DNA from: Streptomyces violaceoruber
Lineage (GTDB): Bacteria; Actinomycetota; Actinomycetes; Streptomycetales; Streptomycetaceae
NCBI GenBank assembly: GCA_000720805.1
Contig: JODI01000150.1
Coordinates: forward strand, 1-23,378
Length of the DNA stretch: 23,378 bases
Direction: 5' to 3'
Shown: positions 15,688 through 23,378 of the stretch, piece after piece
Numbering within the stretch: position 1 is the first letter of the stretch
Layout: each line of letters starts with the position of its first letter
Translations under genes and position numbers: made by a program
Notes under the pieces: generated by a model
What the model was told of the DNA's origin: nothing
The model's database searches: none
The model's input: the letters and a program-made list of their open reading frames with translations, nothing else

Positions 15688-15861
15688 CCGAAGCGACAGC
15701 CTCTGGGGCGGTGCCCGCTCTCCGATCCGTTGTGGCGAGAGCCTCGGCGGCGCGTCGCCGAACGCGGCGCGGTGAAGGGGCACTGCCCGAGTGAGGAAAG
15801 ACCTCTCCGTGGGGGCGTCGAGTAGCACTTCTGGGAGACGAAGAAGGCCTGATCTTGAATC

Positions 15862-16189
15862 ATGTCCTTTGACCTGCGCACGCGCTGTCGAGCTGCTTCT
15901 GTACGGGCTCAATGGGCCGGGCGGGAGACGCGGGCGGTCATGGAGGTACGGGACAGCGGCCCCGGCATCCCCGAAAGCGTCCTTCTTCATGTCATCGACG
16001 GTTCTACAAGCCGGACACGGCCAGGACCCGCACCGAGGGCAGCGGACTCGGACTCGCGATCACTGCCGAGAACGTACATGTGCACGGCGGCACCACCGTG
16101 CGGCGAACCACGCCGTGGGCGGTGCCGTCTTCACCGTGGAACTTCCGCTGCGACACCACGACGACCGGCCCACGGGAGGCCCCCGATGA
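15862..16189 (+). pseudogene. C-terminal fragment of a two-component sensor histidine kinase
   Basis: Pieces of a HATPase domain in three frames: TRAVMEVRDSGPGIPES (ATP-binding D-x-G-x-G box), then RFYKPDTARTRTEGSGLGLA (F box and GxGLGL box), then GGAVFTVELPLRHHDDRPTG to a TGA at 16187-16189. Two indels (near 15990 and near 16110) break it, and the sensor, dimerisation domain and N box are missing. No response regulator is nearby. The stop overlaps an ATG (16186) as ATGA, a relic of a kinase gene coupled to a downstream exported-protein gene. Positions 15688-15857 show nothing convincing. Confidence 0.75.
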
Positions 16190-16293
16190 GACCCGCTCGC
16201 CGTCCCGTCGCCCCGCTCCCGCGGCCCCCGCTGCTGTGCTCCCCACTCCTCGCGGCGGCGCTGTTCACGCCGGTCCGGCCGTCACCCCCGCCG
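16186..16293 (+). pseudogene. Truncated start of an exported-protein gene
   Basis: Starts with ATG overlapping the kinase stop and encodes MRPARRPVAPLPRPPLLCSP, followed by LLAAALFTP: a basic N-terminus and hydrophobic segment typical of a signal peptide. After about 36 codons it runs into IS-derived sequence at 16294. The mature protein is lost, so its function cannot be told; lipoproteins often follow sensor kinases in Streptomyces. Confidence 0.4.
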
Positions 16294-16323
16294 CGCCAAC
16301 CAGGTTGGCAAGCGCTCACTGTC
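16294..16323 (-). repeat. IS-end-like inverted repeat, left copy
   Basis: This 30-bp sequence is the reverse complement of 20341-20370 at 28 of 30 positions. It contains a 15-bp self-palindrome (GCCAACC-A-GGTTGGC, 16295-16309). A further CACCCCCGCCG just to the left (16283-16293) also has an inverted partner near 20385-20395. Orientation suggests the end of an IS whose body lay to the left. Confidence 0.7.
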
Positions 16324-16325
16324 GC

Positions 16326-16700
16326 TGGGCATCTCCGGAGCCAACATGCCCGACAGCCAGGCCCTGGAGCCGCTTGTGCGCGTCATCCCGCCCATCTCCT
16401 CCCGCCGTGGACCCGACGCAGACGCCCGGCAAAACTGCATGCGGACAAGGGCTACGACTACGAACACCTGCGACGATGGCTCCGCAACCGCGGCATACGC
16501 CACCGCATCGCCCGCAACGGCATCGTGCCGTCGCAGCGGCTCGGCCGCCATCGATGGGTCGTTGAACGTACGGTTCCCCGGCTTGCCGGATGCCTCCGCT
16601 GCACCGCCGCTACGAACGCAAGCCCGAGCACCTCCTCGCCTTCGTCGGCAATAGCCGCCACTCTCACCGAAACCGCGGCCGAACACGCCACCGACTCCAC
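16326..16700 (+). mobile_element. IS5-family (IS427-like) transposase remnant
   Basis: Fragments of a DDE transposase C-terminal half in three frames: LGISGANMPDSQALEPLVR, KLHADKGYDYEHLRRWLRN, HRIARNGIVPSQRLGRHRWV with VVERTV, and LHRRYERKPEHLLAFVG. The Asp of HADKGYD and the Glu of VVERT correspond to the second catalytic Asp and the Glu. Frame breaks near 16410 and 16597 and loss of the N-terminal half make it inactive. Positions 16701-16917 contain nothing further that I can support. Confidence 0.8.
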
Positions 16701-16917
16701 CACCGCAGCCCGCCGCGCCGCCGTGGTCACCGCAGTTGCGCAGCTATTCCCTCGAGCGGGCTGAGAAGACCCGCTCCGGACACCTGGCCCGCGCGCAACG
16801 GGGTACGTGCACTGGTGACCAGAGTTTGGTTCAGGGTGCCAAACCGCCCAGGCGTCTCTACTGGCCGGCAGTACCACCGAATCAGGCGCTACTGGGGTCA
16901 GTCGCGGCCTCCGGGAG

Positions 16918-17565
16918 TCAGTCCCGGACCACGCCGCTGATCGCGGCGCGGAGGTCGTCGTCTTCCGTTTCCGCGCCTGCCGGTGGGAGAGGGGACGCGC
17001 TGGCGGGGTTGAGCGAGTCGAAGAGCAGGGCCATGAAGCGTGCGCGCATGGACGGTGTGGTACCGGGGAGCGCGAGGCCTGCGATACCCATGACGAGGAA
17101 GTGCGGAATGTCGTCCGCCGTGAGGTCGGCACGGATCTCGCCCTGCTCCTGTGCGTGCTCAAGGAGGGGCCGGAGGGACTCGCTGAACCGCTGGAGGGCG
17201 TCCACGGCGACGTCGGCGAAGTTGGTGGCGAAGGTGACCAGTCCCCGCTCCTCGGTGATCAGGTCGAGCAGTCGTGTGGCGATGTCCAGGAGGGTCTGGC
17301 GCGGGTGGCGGGAGGCCGTGGCGTCGTTGATCAGTGGGAGGAGGTCGGCCTCGAGGATGTCGTCGAGGACGGCCCGGACGATGGCCTCCCGGTTGGGGAA
17401 GTGCCGGTAGAGCGTGGCGATGCCCACGCCCGCCTCGACGGCGATCTGCTCCAAAGAGCCCTCACCCGCGCCAAGGACATTACGTCCGGCCGCAATGATG
17501 CGCTCCACGCTGGAGCGGGCGTCAACCCTGCGGAGCCGGCGTGTGCGCGGTGCGGCGTTCGGCAT
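16918..17565 (-). CDS. TetR-family transcriptional repressor
   Basis: 215 aa. An N-terminal helix-turn-helix (SLEQIAVEAGVGIATLYRHF, about residues 37-56, then NREAIVRAVLDD) is the family signature; the rest is the helical ligand-binding and dimer domain. ATG at 17565 with GGGAGG upstream; a longer in-frame start exists but lacks similarity. It is divergent from the MMPL exporter gene, and a 34-bp nested palindrome sits between them, so it most likely represses both itself and the exporter until a toxic ligand binds. The ligand is unknown. Confidence 0.9.
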   Translation of the reverse strand: MPNAAPRTRRLRRVDARSSVERIIAAGRNVLGAGEGSLEQIAVEAGVGIATLYRHFPNREAIVRAVLDDILEADLLPLINDATASRHPRQTLLDIATRLLDLITEERGLVTFATNFADVAVDALQRFSESLRPLLEHAQEQGEIRADLTADDIPHFLVMGIAGLALPGTTPSMRARFMALLFDSLNPASASPLPPAGAETEDDDLRAAISGVVRD

Positions 17566-17623
17566 CTCTGACCCTCCCGTTCTGCACCGCAGACTACTCA
17601 ATCGCCTGCGCGACGATAGCATC

Positions 17624-17657
17624 CTACCGCTTCGATAGTTCCCTATCGGTTTGGTAG
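17624..17657. promoter_or_regulatory. 34-bp nested palindrome, probable TetR operator
   Basis: CTACC-4-CGATAG-4-CTATCG-4-GGTAG: two pairs of perfect arms share one centre. The outer arms are 17624-17628 and 17653-17657, the inner arms 17633-17638 and 17643-17648. The size would fit two stacked TetR dimers or one extended site. It lies 58 bp before the TetR start on one side and 63 bp before the MMPL start on the other, overlapping the likely promoters (possible MMPL -10 TAGTAC near 17655). Confidence 0.75.
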
Positions 17658-17720
17658 TACCCTCTCACTTCGTTCGGATGGCGCGTGCCCAGCAGGGTGC
17701 GCCGGAGAAGGGAGAAGAGT

Positions 17721-20063
17721 GTGTCTGTACTGCTGTACCGGCTGGGGCATTTCGCCTACGCCAGGCCCTGGTATGTGATCGCCGGCTGGTTGGCGGTGGT
17801 GTCCGCCGTGGTGGCGCTGCTCGTGGGCAACCCCGTCAAGCTGAGCAACGAGGTTCGCATCGACGGCACCCCCGCCCAAGAGGTCATCGACGATCTGGCG
17901 AAGTCCCTTCCCGAGGCGTCCGGCGGACAGGGCATGCTGGTTTTCCGCGCGCAGAACGGGACGCGGGTCGACGGCGAGGACAGCCGCCCCGCCCTCATCG
18001 CCGCGGTGGACGCCGTCTACCGCCACGACCACGTCATCGACGCACGCAAGGTCCTCGCCGCCGAGCTGTCCAAGGGGCAGAAGAGTCCGCTGATGCGGGC
18101 CCAGGCGGCGGTGGCCGAAGCCGCGGGGAAGCCGACGGGGGACAAGGTGCCGTCCCCGCTGACGCAGGACGGCCGACCGGTGCCCGGGGTCGTCGTCTCG
18201 GCCGACGGATCCACCGCCCTGATGCAGTTCCAGTTCGACGAGCAGACCTATGAGCTGCCCTCCGGCACGATCGACAGCACCGTCGAGGCCGCCGAGCAGC
18301 AGGCCGAACGAGCCCACCTCGACGTCCTGCCGTCGGCGGCGATGCTGGAGATACCCGAGATCGTGGGTGTCGGTGAGATCGTCGGTGTCGTGGTGGCGGC
18401 CATCGTCCTGCTGGTCACCCTGGGATCGGTCGTGGCTGCGGGCCTGCCCTTGATCATCGCGTTGGTCGGTGTCACGGTGGGCGTCGGCGGCGCCTTCACT
18501 CTCTCCACCGTCTTCGAGATCCACGCGCTCACCGCCGTACTGGCCCTGATGCTGGGGCTCGCCGTCGGCATCGACTACGCCCTGTTCATCGTCAACCGGC
18601 AACGGCGGCTCATCCTGGACACCGGCCTGGACGCGCACGAGGCGACCGGCCGCGCCATCGGCACCGCCGGCAGCGCGGTCTTCTTCGCCGGCAGCACCGT
18701 CATCATCGCCCTGGCAGGACTGCTGGTGGTCGGTATCACGCTGCTCAGCACCATGGCCCTCGCCGCCGCGGCCACGATCGCCATCACCGTCCTGCTCGCC
18801 CTGACCCTGCTGCCGGCGCTCCTGGGCCTTGCCGAGGAGCGCATCTGCTCGGCCAGAACCCGACGCACGGCGCAGCAGCAGGCCTCCGCCGCCGCACGGA
18901 CACGTGCCACCCGCTGGGGATCACACCTGGTCCGCCACAAGTACCCCGCTCTCACGGCGGCGTTCCTGATCCCCCTGGTTCTGGCGCTGCCCGCCCTCGA
19001 CATGAGGATGGGCCTGCCGTCCGGCGCGAGCTACAACCCCGACACCGCACAGCGCCAGAGCTACGAAGAGGTCAGCGACACCTTCGGCCCCGGCTACAAC
19101 GGACCCCTCATGCTAGTCGCCCGCTCCTCCGACAGGGGGCGGGCGCTCACCCCCACGGCCCTCGCTGCGGTCGTCTCCGAACTGAAGGACACCGAGGGCG
19201 CCACTTCGATCTCTCTGGCAGGTATGAACACCGCCGGCACCGTGGCTGTCCTCAGCCTCATTCCCAGCGACGGTCCGAACGACGACGGCACCAAGGACCT
19301 CGTCACCTCCGTGCGGGACAAGAGCCGGGAGATCCGCGAAACCCATGGCGTCACGATCGGCATCACCGGCTTCACCGCCCTCGCGATCGACGTGTCCGAC
19401 CGCCTCGGGGACGTCCTGCCCCTCTACGTAGCCACCGTTCTCGGGCTCTCGCTGATCGTCCTGCTCCTGGTCTTCCGCTCGGTCGTCGTCCCGGTGATGG
19501 CCACGCTCGGCTTTCTGCTCAGCATCGCCGCCACCTTCGGCATCACCACGGCCGTCTTCCAGTGGGGCTGGCTGCAGGCGCTGTTCGGACTCGACGCGAG
19601 TGCACCTGTGGTGAGCCTGCTGCCCATCATCGTCACCGGCGTGCTCTATGGACTGGCCATGGACTACCAGGTGTTCCTGGTCACCTCGATGCGCGAGGCC
19701 CGCATGCACGGCGCCGACCCGCTCGACGCGACCGTCTCCGGCTTCGCCCGGGCGAGCGCCGTCGTGGTCGCCGCGGCCACGATCATGGTCTCGGTCTTCG
19801 CCGGATTCATCTTCAACGCCCAGCCCATGATCAAACAGGCGGGATTCGCGCTGGCGGCGGGCATCCTCATCGACGCGTTCGTCATCCGCATGACGTTCGT
19901 CCCGGCCACCATGGCACTCGCGCGGGAGAAGGCCTGGTGGATTCCCGTGTGGCTGGACCGTCTCCTGCCCGATCTGGACGTCGAAGGCGACAAACTCGCG
20001 CAGAGGATCCCACTTGCCCATTCTGCCGCTTCTCAGCAGCATGCCAGAGCGCAGAAGACCTGA
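17721..20063 (+). CDS. MMPL-family RND transporter
   Basis: 780 aa with the twin-half layout of actinobacterial MmpL proteins: TM1 near 17-37, an extracellular domain to about 215, a group of five TMs (about 222-385), a second TM near 410-428 and extracellular domain, then five more TMs (about 560-745). The two conserved Asp-Tyr pairs of the proton relay are visible (GLAVGIDYALF in the first bundle, GLAMDYQVFLV in the second). GTG at 17721 with GGGAG upstream is chosen because the N-terminus MSVLLYRLGHFAYARPW matches the family. It probably exports a lipid or toxic hydrophobic compound using proton force, under control of the divergent TetR gene. Substrate not known. Confidence 0.92.
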   Translation: MSVLLYRLGHFAYARPWYVIAGWLAVVSAVVALLVGNPVKLSNEVRIDGTPAQEVIDDLAKSLPEASGGQGMLVFRAQNGTRVDGEDSRPALIAAVDAVYRHDHVIDARKVLAAELSKGQKSPLMRAQAAVAEAAGKPTGDKVPSPLTQDGRPVPGVVVSADGSTALMQFQFDEQTYELPSGTIDSTVEAAEQQAERAHLDVLPSAAMLEIPEIVGVGEIVGVVVAAIVLLVTLGSVVAAGLPLIIALVGVTVGVGGAFTLSTVFEIHALTAVLALMLGLAVGIDYALFIVNRQRRLILDTGLDAHEATGRAIGTAGSAVFFAGSTVIIALAGLLVVGITLLSTMALAAAATIAITVLLALTLLPALLGLAEERICSARTRRTAQQQASAAARTRATRWGSHLVRHKYPALTAAFLIPLVLALPALDMRMGLPSGASYNPDTAQRQSYEEVSDTFGPGYNGPLMLVARSSDRGRALTPTALAAVVSELKDTEGATSISLAGMNTAGTVAVLSLIPSDGPNDDGTKDLVTSVRDKSREIRETHGVTIGITGFTALAIDVSDRLGDVLPLYVATVLGLSLIVLLLVFRSVVVPVMATLGFLLSIAATFGITTAVFQWGWLQALFGLDASAPVVSLLPIIVTGVLYGLAMDYQVFLVTSMREARMHGADPLDATVSGFARASAVVVAAATIMVSVFAGFIFNAQPMIKQAGFALAAGILIDAFVIRMTFVPATMALAREKAWWIPVWLDRLLPDLDVEGDKLAQRIPLAHSAASQQHARAQKT

Positions 20064-20081
20064 CGCTCCGTCGGCGAACAT

Positions 20082-20231
20082 GTGCCTGTCGGCAACGCCG
20101 AACCTGAGGTCGTCGGCCGCGGTGCCCGTGTCATCCGCGTCGTTTCGTGCACGGCACGGGGCGGGAAGTGGCAACGAGTCGTAGTCTTGGCCTGTCTTTC
20201 TGATGGCACCCGTTTCCATGATCTGAAGCGC
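20082..20231 (+). pseudogene. HxlR-family regulator fragment
   Basis: A short frame from GTG 20082 contains GGKWQRVVVLACLSDGTRF followed by HDLKR, matching the start of the winged helix in HxlR-type regulators (usual form GGKW..LVL..L..G..RF.DL.R). The usual cysteine lies just before it (VVSC). Similarity stops after HDLKR, so most of the DNA-binding domain and the C-terminus are gone. Non-functional. Confidence 0.55.
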
Positions 20232-20340
20232 TTCTACACCACCACACTCGGCGGACCGCACCCGCACGGACCGAGCCGTCACCACGTCAATGAGTGTTGC
20301 GACAGCCACCCCCTGCGCCCGCGTACACAGCGGTCGCAGA

Positions 20341-20370
20341 GACAGTGAGGGTTTGCCAACCTGGTTGGCG
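20341..20370 (+). repeat. IS-end-like inverted repeat, right copy
   Basis: GACAGTGAG then GTTTGCCAACCTGGTTGGCG: 28 of 30 bases match the reverse complement of 16294-16323, about 4.05 kb away. The self-palindrome is 20355-20369. It is followed by the 5' part of an IS5-type element at 20371-20490. Confidence 0.7.
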
Positions 20371-20490
20371 GGGTGGGGAGTTGCGGCGGGGGTGGCGGCC
20401 GTGCGTACGGAAGCTCCTGGTAGATGGGTTCACGACCAAGATCGCCTGTCGCCCAGGAGCTTCCGCGTGCTTGTCTACCCGTCGCGGCGC
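20371..20490 (+). mobile_element. 5' end of an IS5-type element with transposase start
   Basis: An 11-bp perfect inverted repeat (GGAAGCTCCTG at 20409-20419, CAGGAGCTTCC at 20454-20464) lies immediately before a GTG (20467) reading MLVYPSRR, which matches the MLVYPS start of a common Streptomyces IS5-family transposase. The frame leaves similarity within about 8 codons, where the sequence joins a fragment of a 2Fe-2S subunit gene on the other strand. Only the 5' end of the element survives. Confidence 0.5.
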
Positions 20491-20562
20491 GTCGAGCAGG
20501 CTCACCTGCGGCGAGACGTCCAGCCGTTGGGCGGATCCGTTGATCCGCAGCTCGATCTCCAC
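20488..20562 (-). pseudogene. N-terminal fragment of a xanthine dehydrogenase-type 2Fe-2S subunit
   Basis: On the minus strand a GTG (20562) reads VEIELRINGSAQRLDVSPQV, then SLLDA, matching the first 25 residues of small 2Fe-2S subunits of molybdenum hydroxylases (usual form ..L.VNG....L.VD...TLLDALR). The gene stops at the IS junction before any iron-sulfur cysteine. Upstream (20692-20732) lie palindromes that may have been its operator. Confidence 0.5.
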
Positions 20563-20691
20563 CGTGCTCGCCCTGTGGGCGAATACTGCAACCTTCGAAT
20601 ACCGACACTCCGCCAGTGTCTCTACCCGGGCGACGACCCCTCGGTGCTCATCCCCAGTATCCCGCGCGCTGTCCACACGCAGGGCGTCTTC

Positions 20692-20732
20692 TTACGGCAC
20701 CCGCACCCTTGTGCGTAAGCGGTCAGTGACCG
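20692..20732. promoter_or_regulatory. Adjacent hairpin and 13-bp palindrome
   Basis: CTTAC/GTAAG arms with an inner GCAC/GTGC (20692-20719) are followed at once by CGGTCA-G-TGACCG (20720-20732), a perfect 6-1-6 palindrome of the kind bound by TetR or similar regulators. It lies between the 2Fe-2S fragment and the flavodoxin gene end, so it is probably a relic control region. The stretch 20563-20864 holds no other gene I can support. Confidence 0.35.
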
Positions 20733-20864
20733 GTTCCGAGAAGGGCAGTACATCGAGGCTGGGTTGGTGTACCGAGTCGTCTTGTCAGCGACGTGGCAGA
20801 TCCACTGAGGCTGCGGCGAATGCGCCTGCCATCCGGTCGGGCCGTGGTGTGCTCGGCGGGGTGG

Positions 20865-21565
20865 TCACCGGACGGGCAACCATATGCGTCGCAGCCATGC
20901 CTCGAATTCGGTGTCGGCGCCTTTGAGCTCTTCGCCACCTACCGCGAGACCCTCGGCGATGGTCGCGCCGGGGCAAGAGGCGGCGTAGTCGCGTTCGGTG
21001 GTGCCCAGGCCGCTCATGGCGTTGGTGGTGACCGGGTGGATGGTCTTGCCGCGGAAGTCGAGGGCTTCGGTGAACGTCGTCATGATCATGGATGCTCGGA
21101 CGTTCCAGATGGGGCTGGCCAGGAGGATGGTGTCGTCATCGTCGAGGGAGGGCAGGCGGCCTCGATGGCAGGGCGGGCGTCGGTGTTCTGCTCACGGACG
21201 TTGCGCTGGACGGTGGCGTCGTAGTCGTGCGGGTAGGGGGCGGTGGCCTGGATGCGATAGGTGTCGCAGGTGATGCGGCTGCCAGTCTTGTTGGCCAGCA
21301 CCTCGGTGTTGCCGACCTTCAGGTCGGTACGGCCGCCGTAGCAGTAGTTCTCGCCCGGGCGGGAGAAATAGGCCGGCAGGACTCGTTTCACGTTGTTTCC
21401 GGTCGTCGCGGCGGACTGGGAGGAGGTGGGGATGCCGGACCGCGGTGAGGACGATGACCAGTCCGCGAGGTGGGTCGCGCTCAAAGCGGTGGTTGCGGTC
21501 AGCAGCGCGCCGCGCAGAACGGTGCGCCGGCCCGGCGGGGCGCCGTGGTGCTGTGGCGTGATCAT
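20865..21565 (-). pseudogene. Exported flavodoxin-like protein, single frameshift
   Basis: ATG at 21565 begins a protein with a Tat-like signal (GRRTVLRGALLTATTAL), then KRVLPAYFSRPGENYCYGGR and GNTEVLAN, typical of the secreted flavodoxin family. Near 21150 the frame must shift by one base to continue as LPSLDDDDTILLASPIWN, then TTFTEALDFRGKTIHPVTT and GATIAEGLAV, ending LPVR at 20865. With the shift corrected it would be about 233 aa and complete. It could bind FMN and act in a periplasm-like location. One lost base either inactivates it or is a sequencing error. Confidence 0.75.
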
Positions 21566-21593
21566 GGTGGGCGGCTCCCGGTGAACGGTGGAA

Positions 21594-21633
21594 GCCGCGG
21601 GTGCCCGGGTGTTCGCTTGAGGGCACCCGCGGC
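21594..21633 (-). terminator. 13-bp perfect hairpin after the aldo/keto reductase fragment
   Basis: GCCGCGGGTGCCC (21594-21606) pairs perfectly with GGGCACCCGCGGC (21621-21633), 14-base loop. It lies 26 bases after the aldo/keto reductase stop at 21659 and just before the flavodoxin start, so it ended the reductase transcript. Confidence 0.65.
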
Positions 21634-21658
21634 CGGCGAGGGGCAGTGGGTGAGGCGT

Positions 21659-22335
<677 letters not shown>

Positions 22336-22590
22336 TTGCGTCGGTGAGAAACAGCAACGCCTGACGGTTCGTTGAGTGGCAGCGGCAGCCATAGCCAAGG
22401 TGGCTTGTCGCGGTTGTGGTGGTCCGGGTGCCGTCAGTGCCCTGGGTTCGGGTGGTCGTAACGGTCCTTGTGACACTGGTGACAGGACCGCGACAAGAAA
22501 GCCCGCAACTGTCAGTGGGCCTGTCCGGTCTCACTTTGCGTGGACGGCAACGACCGGCCGTCCCGCGATGACACCAACAGGGGGAACACC

Positions 22591-23031
22591 ATGAAGTCGA
22601 TCCGCCACAAGACAGCCACCGCTGGCGCCCTTGCCATTCTGGCCCTGGGCGGCACGCTCGCCGCGACCACGCCGGCTTCGGCCGCCACGGCCGGCGCCTA
22701 CAACGGGGCGTGCGGCAAGGGGTACGAGGTCTTCACCTCGACTCCGATCAAGTCGTCGCAGACCACCGTGGCCGCCACCACGTACGTGGCCTACAGTTCC
22801 GCGGACAAGCAGTGGTGCGCCGTTACAGTGCGCAGCAAGCCCGGTGCCCGCGTGTTCATGGAGGTCACCCTGGACACCTGGCCGACCAGCAGCACCCCTG
22901 AGAGGGATGCCGGCTCCTACACGACCTTCGCTGGCCCGGTGTACAAGGACCTGCCCAAGCTCGGCCTGTGCATGACCTGGAGCGGTTCGATCGACATCAA
23001 CTACAACTCCGACCGTGGCCTGTGCCCCTGA
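22591..23031 (+). CDS. Secreted SapA-like (spore-associated protein A family) protein
   Basis: 146 aa. A Sec signal (basic MKSIRHK, hydrophobic core, cleavage after ASA near 31) is followed by a mature part of about 115 residues with four Cys (GACGKGYE, QWCAVT, GLCMTW, RGLCP), likely two disulfides. Order and landmarks (NGACGKGYEV, TYVAYSS, CAVTVRSKPG, FAGPVYKDLPKLGLC, WSGSI) match Streptomyces spore-associated protein A. ATG at 22591 with GGGGGAA upstream. Located outside the cell or on the spore surface; the family's biochemical role is unclear. The upstream gap 22336-22590 holds an imperfect palindrome (GGTCCT ... AGGACC, 22463-22489) that may be a regulatory site. Apparently monocistronic, followed by a terminator. 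Confidence 0.75.
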   Translation: MKSIRHKTATAGALAILALGGTLAATTPASAATAGAYNGACGKGYEVFTSTPIKSSQTTVAATTYVAYSSADKQWCAVTVRSKPGARVFMEVTLDTWPTSSTPERDAGSYTTFAGPVYKDLPKLGLCMTWSGSIDINYNSDRGLCP

Positions 23032-23044
23032 CCTGACGGCTGCC

Positions 23045-23074
23045 GGCGTGGCCGACCTCCGGGTCGGCTACGCC
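23045..23074 (+). terminator. Terminator hairpin after the SapA-like gene
   Basis: A 13-bp stem (23045-23057 with 23062-23074; one G-T wobble) with loop TCCG, 14 bases after the stop. No T tract. Positions 23075-23294 show no gene I can support. Confidence 0.7.
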
Positions 23075-23294
23075 ACCTGCCCCGCGGACCAATGAGCGGA
23101 AAATGGGTCACCCGACGAGCAGGGCGTTCCGGGCATCTCATGGCGTTTCAGTTCCGCGAGGTGCTGAATGCGTAACCGGCCGCGGGCCACCTCTTCACGG
23201 TCTCCGTCCGTCAACATGTCGGCGCGGGGACATGCTGCCCGTGCGCGTGGCTCACTGCTACGACGGCGGTACATCGCATCCTAGTAGGGCTTTG

Positions 23295-23378
23295 TTAGGT
23301 CGTGTCGTAGTGCTGCCATGGGGTGGGTTGTCTGCAGGTGGGGCAGGTGCCGGTCCAGGTGGCCAGCAGGTGCTGTAA
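23295..23378 (-). CDS. C-terminal tail of a minus-strand gene, possibly an IS transposase
   Basis: From the right edge the minus strand reads LQHLLATWTGTCPTCRQPTP, then WQHYDTT and TAA at 23295-23297. The C-x2-C and Trp-rich end is not diagnostic by itself. The sequence GGGCTTTGTTAGG just after the stop (plus-strand 23288-23300), preceded by CTAG (23281-23284), looks like an IS end with a target duplication. I lean to an IS element cut by the window edge, but this is weak. Confidence 0.3.
   Translation of the reverse strand, partial: LQHLLATWTGTCPTCRQPTPWQHYDTT

Noticed and set aside
23068..23217. Minus-strand ORF starting MLTDGDREEVARGRLRIQHL.
   Set aside because: It overlaps the SapA-like terminator, has mixed codon bias and no ribosome site; probably chance.

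Overview
The window looks like chromosomal DNA of a Streptomyces or a close actinomycete. GC content is very high, coding frames have third positions that are almost all G or C, GTG and TTG starts are common, exported proteins carry Tat signals, and one secreted protein resembles the Streptomyces spore-associated protein SapA. Many broken genes and insertion-sequence (IS) pieces suggest an accessory, possibly arm-like, part of the chromosome. That last point is inference.

Positions 1-9750 hold a compact flavin-dependent oxidation and transport locus. On the minus strand, in transcription order, are an NtaA/SnaA/DszA-type FMNH2-dependent monooxygenase, two MFS transporters coupled to it by overlap, a Tat-type lipoprotein that binds peptide- or nickel-like solutes, a short frame-broken ORF, a fused double ABC ATPase with no permeases in sight, and the start of a second monooxygenase that leaves the window at base 1. 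Divergent on the plus strand are two reductases of different folds (an SsuE-like NAD(P)H:FMN reductase and a split-barrel flavin reductase) that could supply reduced FMN. The substrate cannot be read from the sequence; an organosulfur or amine/polycarboxylate compound is the family-level guess.

Positions 9798-12160 are a decayed mobile-element segment: a frameshifted small minus-strand gene, a GGDEF gene with compensating frameshifts, a small Cys/His protein, a 57-aa protein, a frameshifted helical protein cut by an IS3-family remnant, and then two strong hairpins. Positions 12323-15687 hold a LacI-type operator and a complete exported GH78 alpha-L-rhamnosidase with its catalytic residues present.

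Positions 15862-16700 contain the C-terminal piece of a sensor kinase, the truncated start of an exported protein gene, and an IS5-family remnant. An intact divergent TetR repressor / MMPL exporter pair follows (16918-20063), with a 34-bp nested palindrome between the two genes. Near-identical 30-bp inverted sequences (16294-16323 and 20341-20370, 28 of 30 identical) bracket this cassette.

Positions 20064-22335 are a gene graveyard: an HxlR regulator fragment, an IS5-type 5' end, the start of a 2Fe-2S (xanthine dehydrogenase-type) subunit, a frameshifted secreted flavodoxin, an aldo/keto reductase C-terminus, and an in-frame chimera of an intradiol dioxygenase and a CoA-transferase alpha subunit. 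The window closes with an intact SapA-like secreted protein, its terminator, and the tail of an IS-like minus-strand gene.
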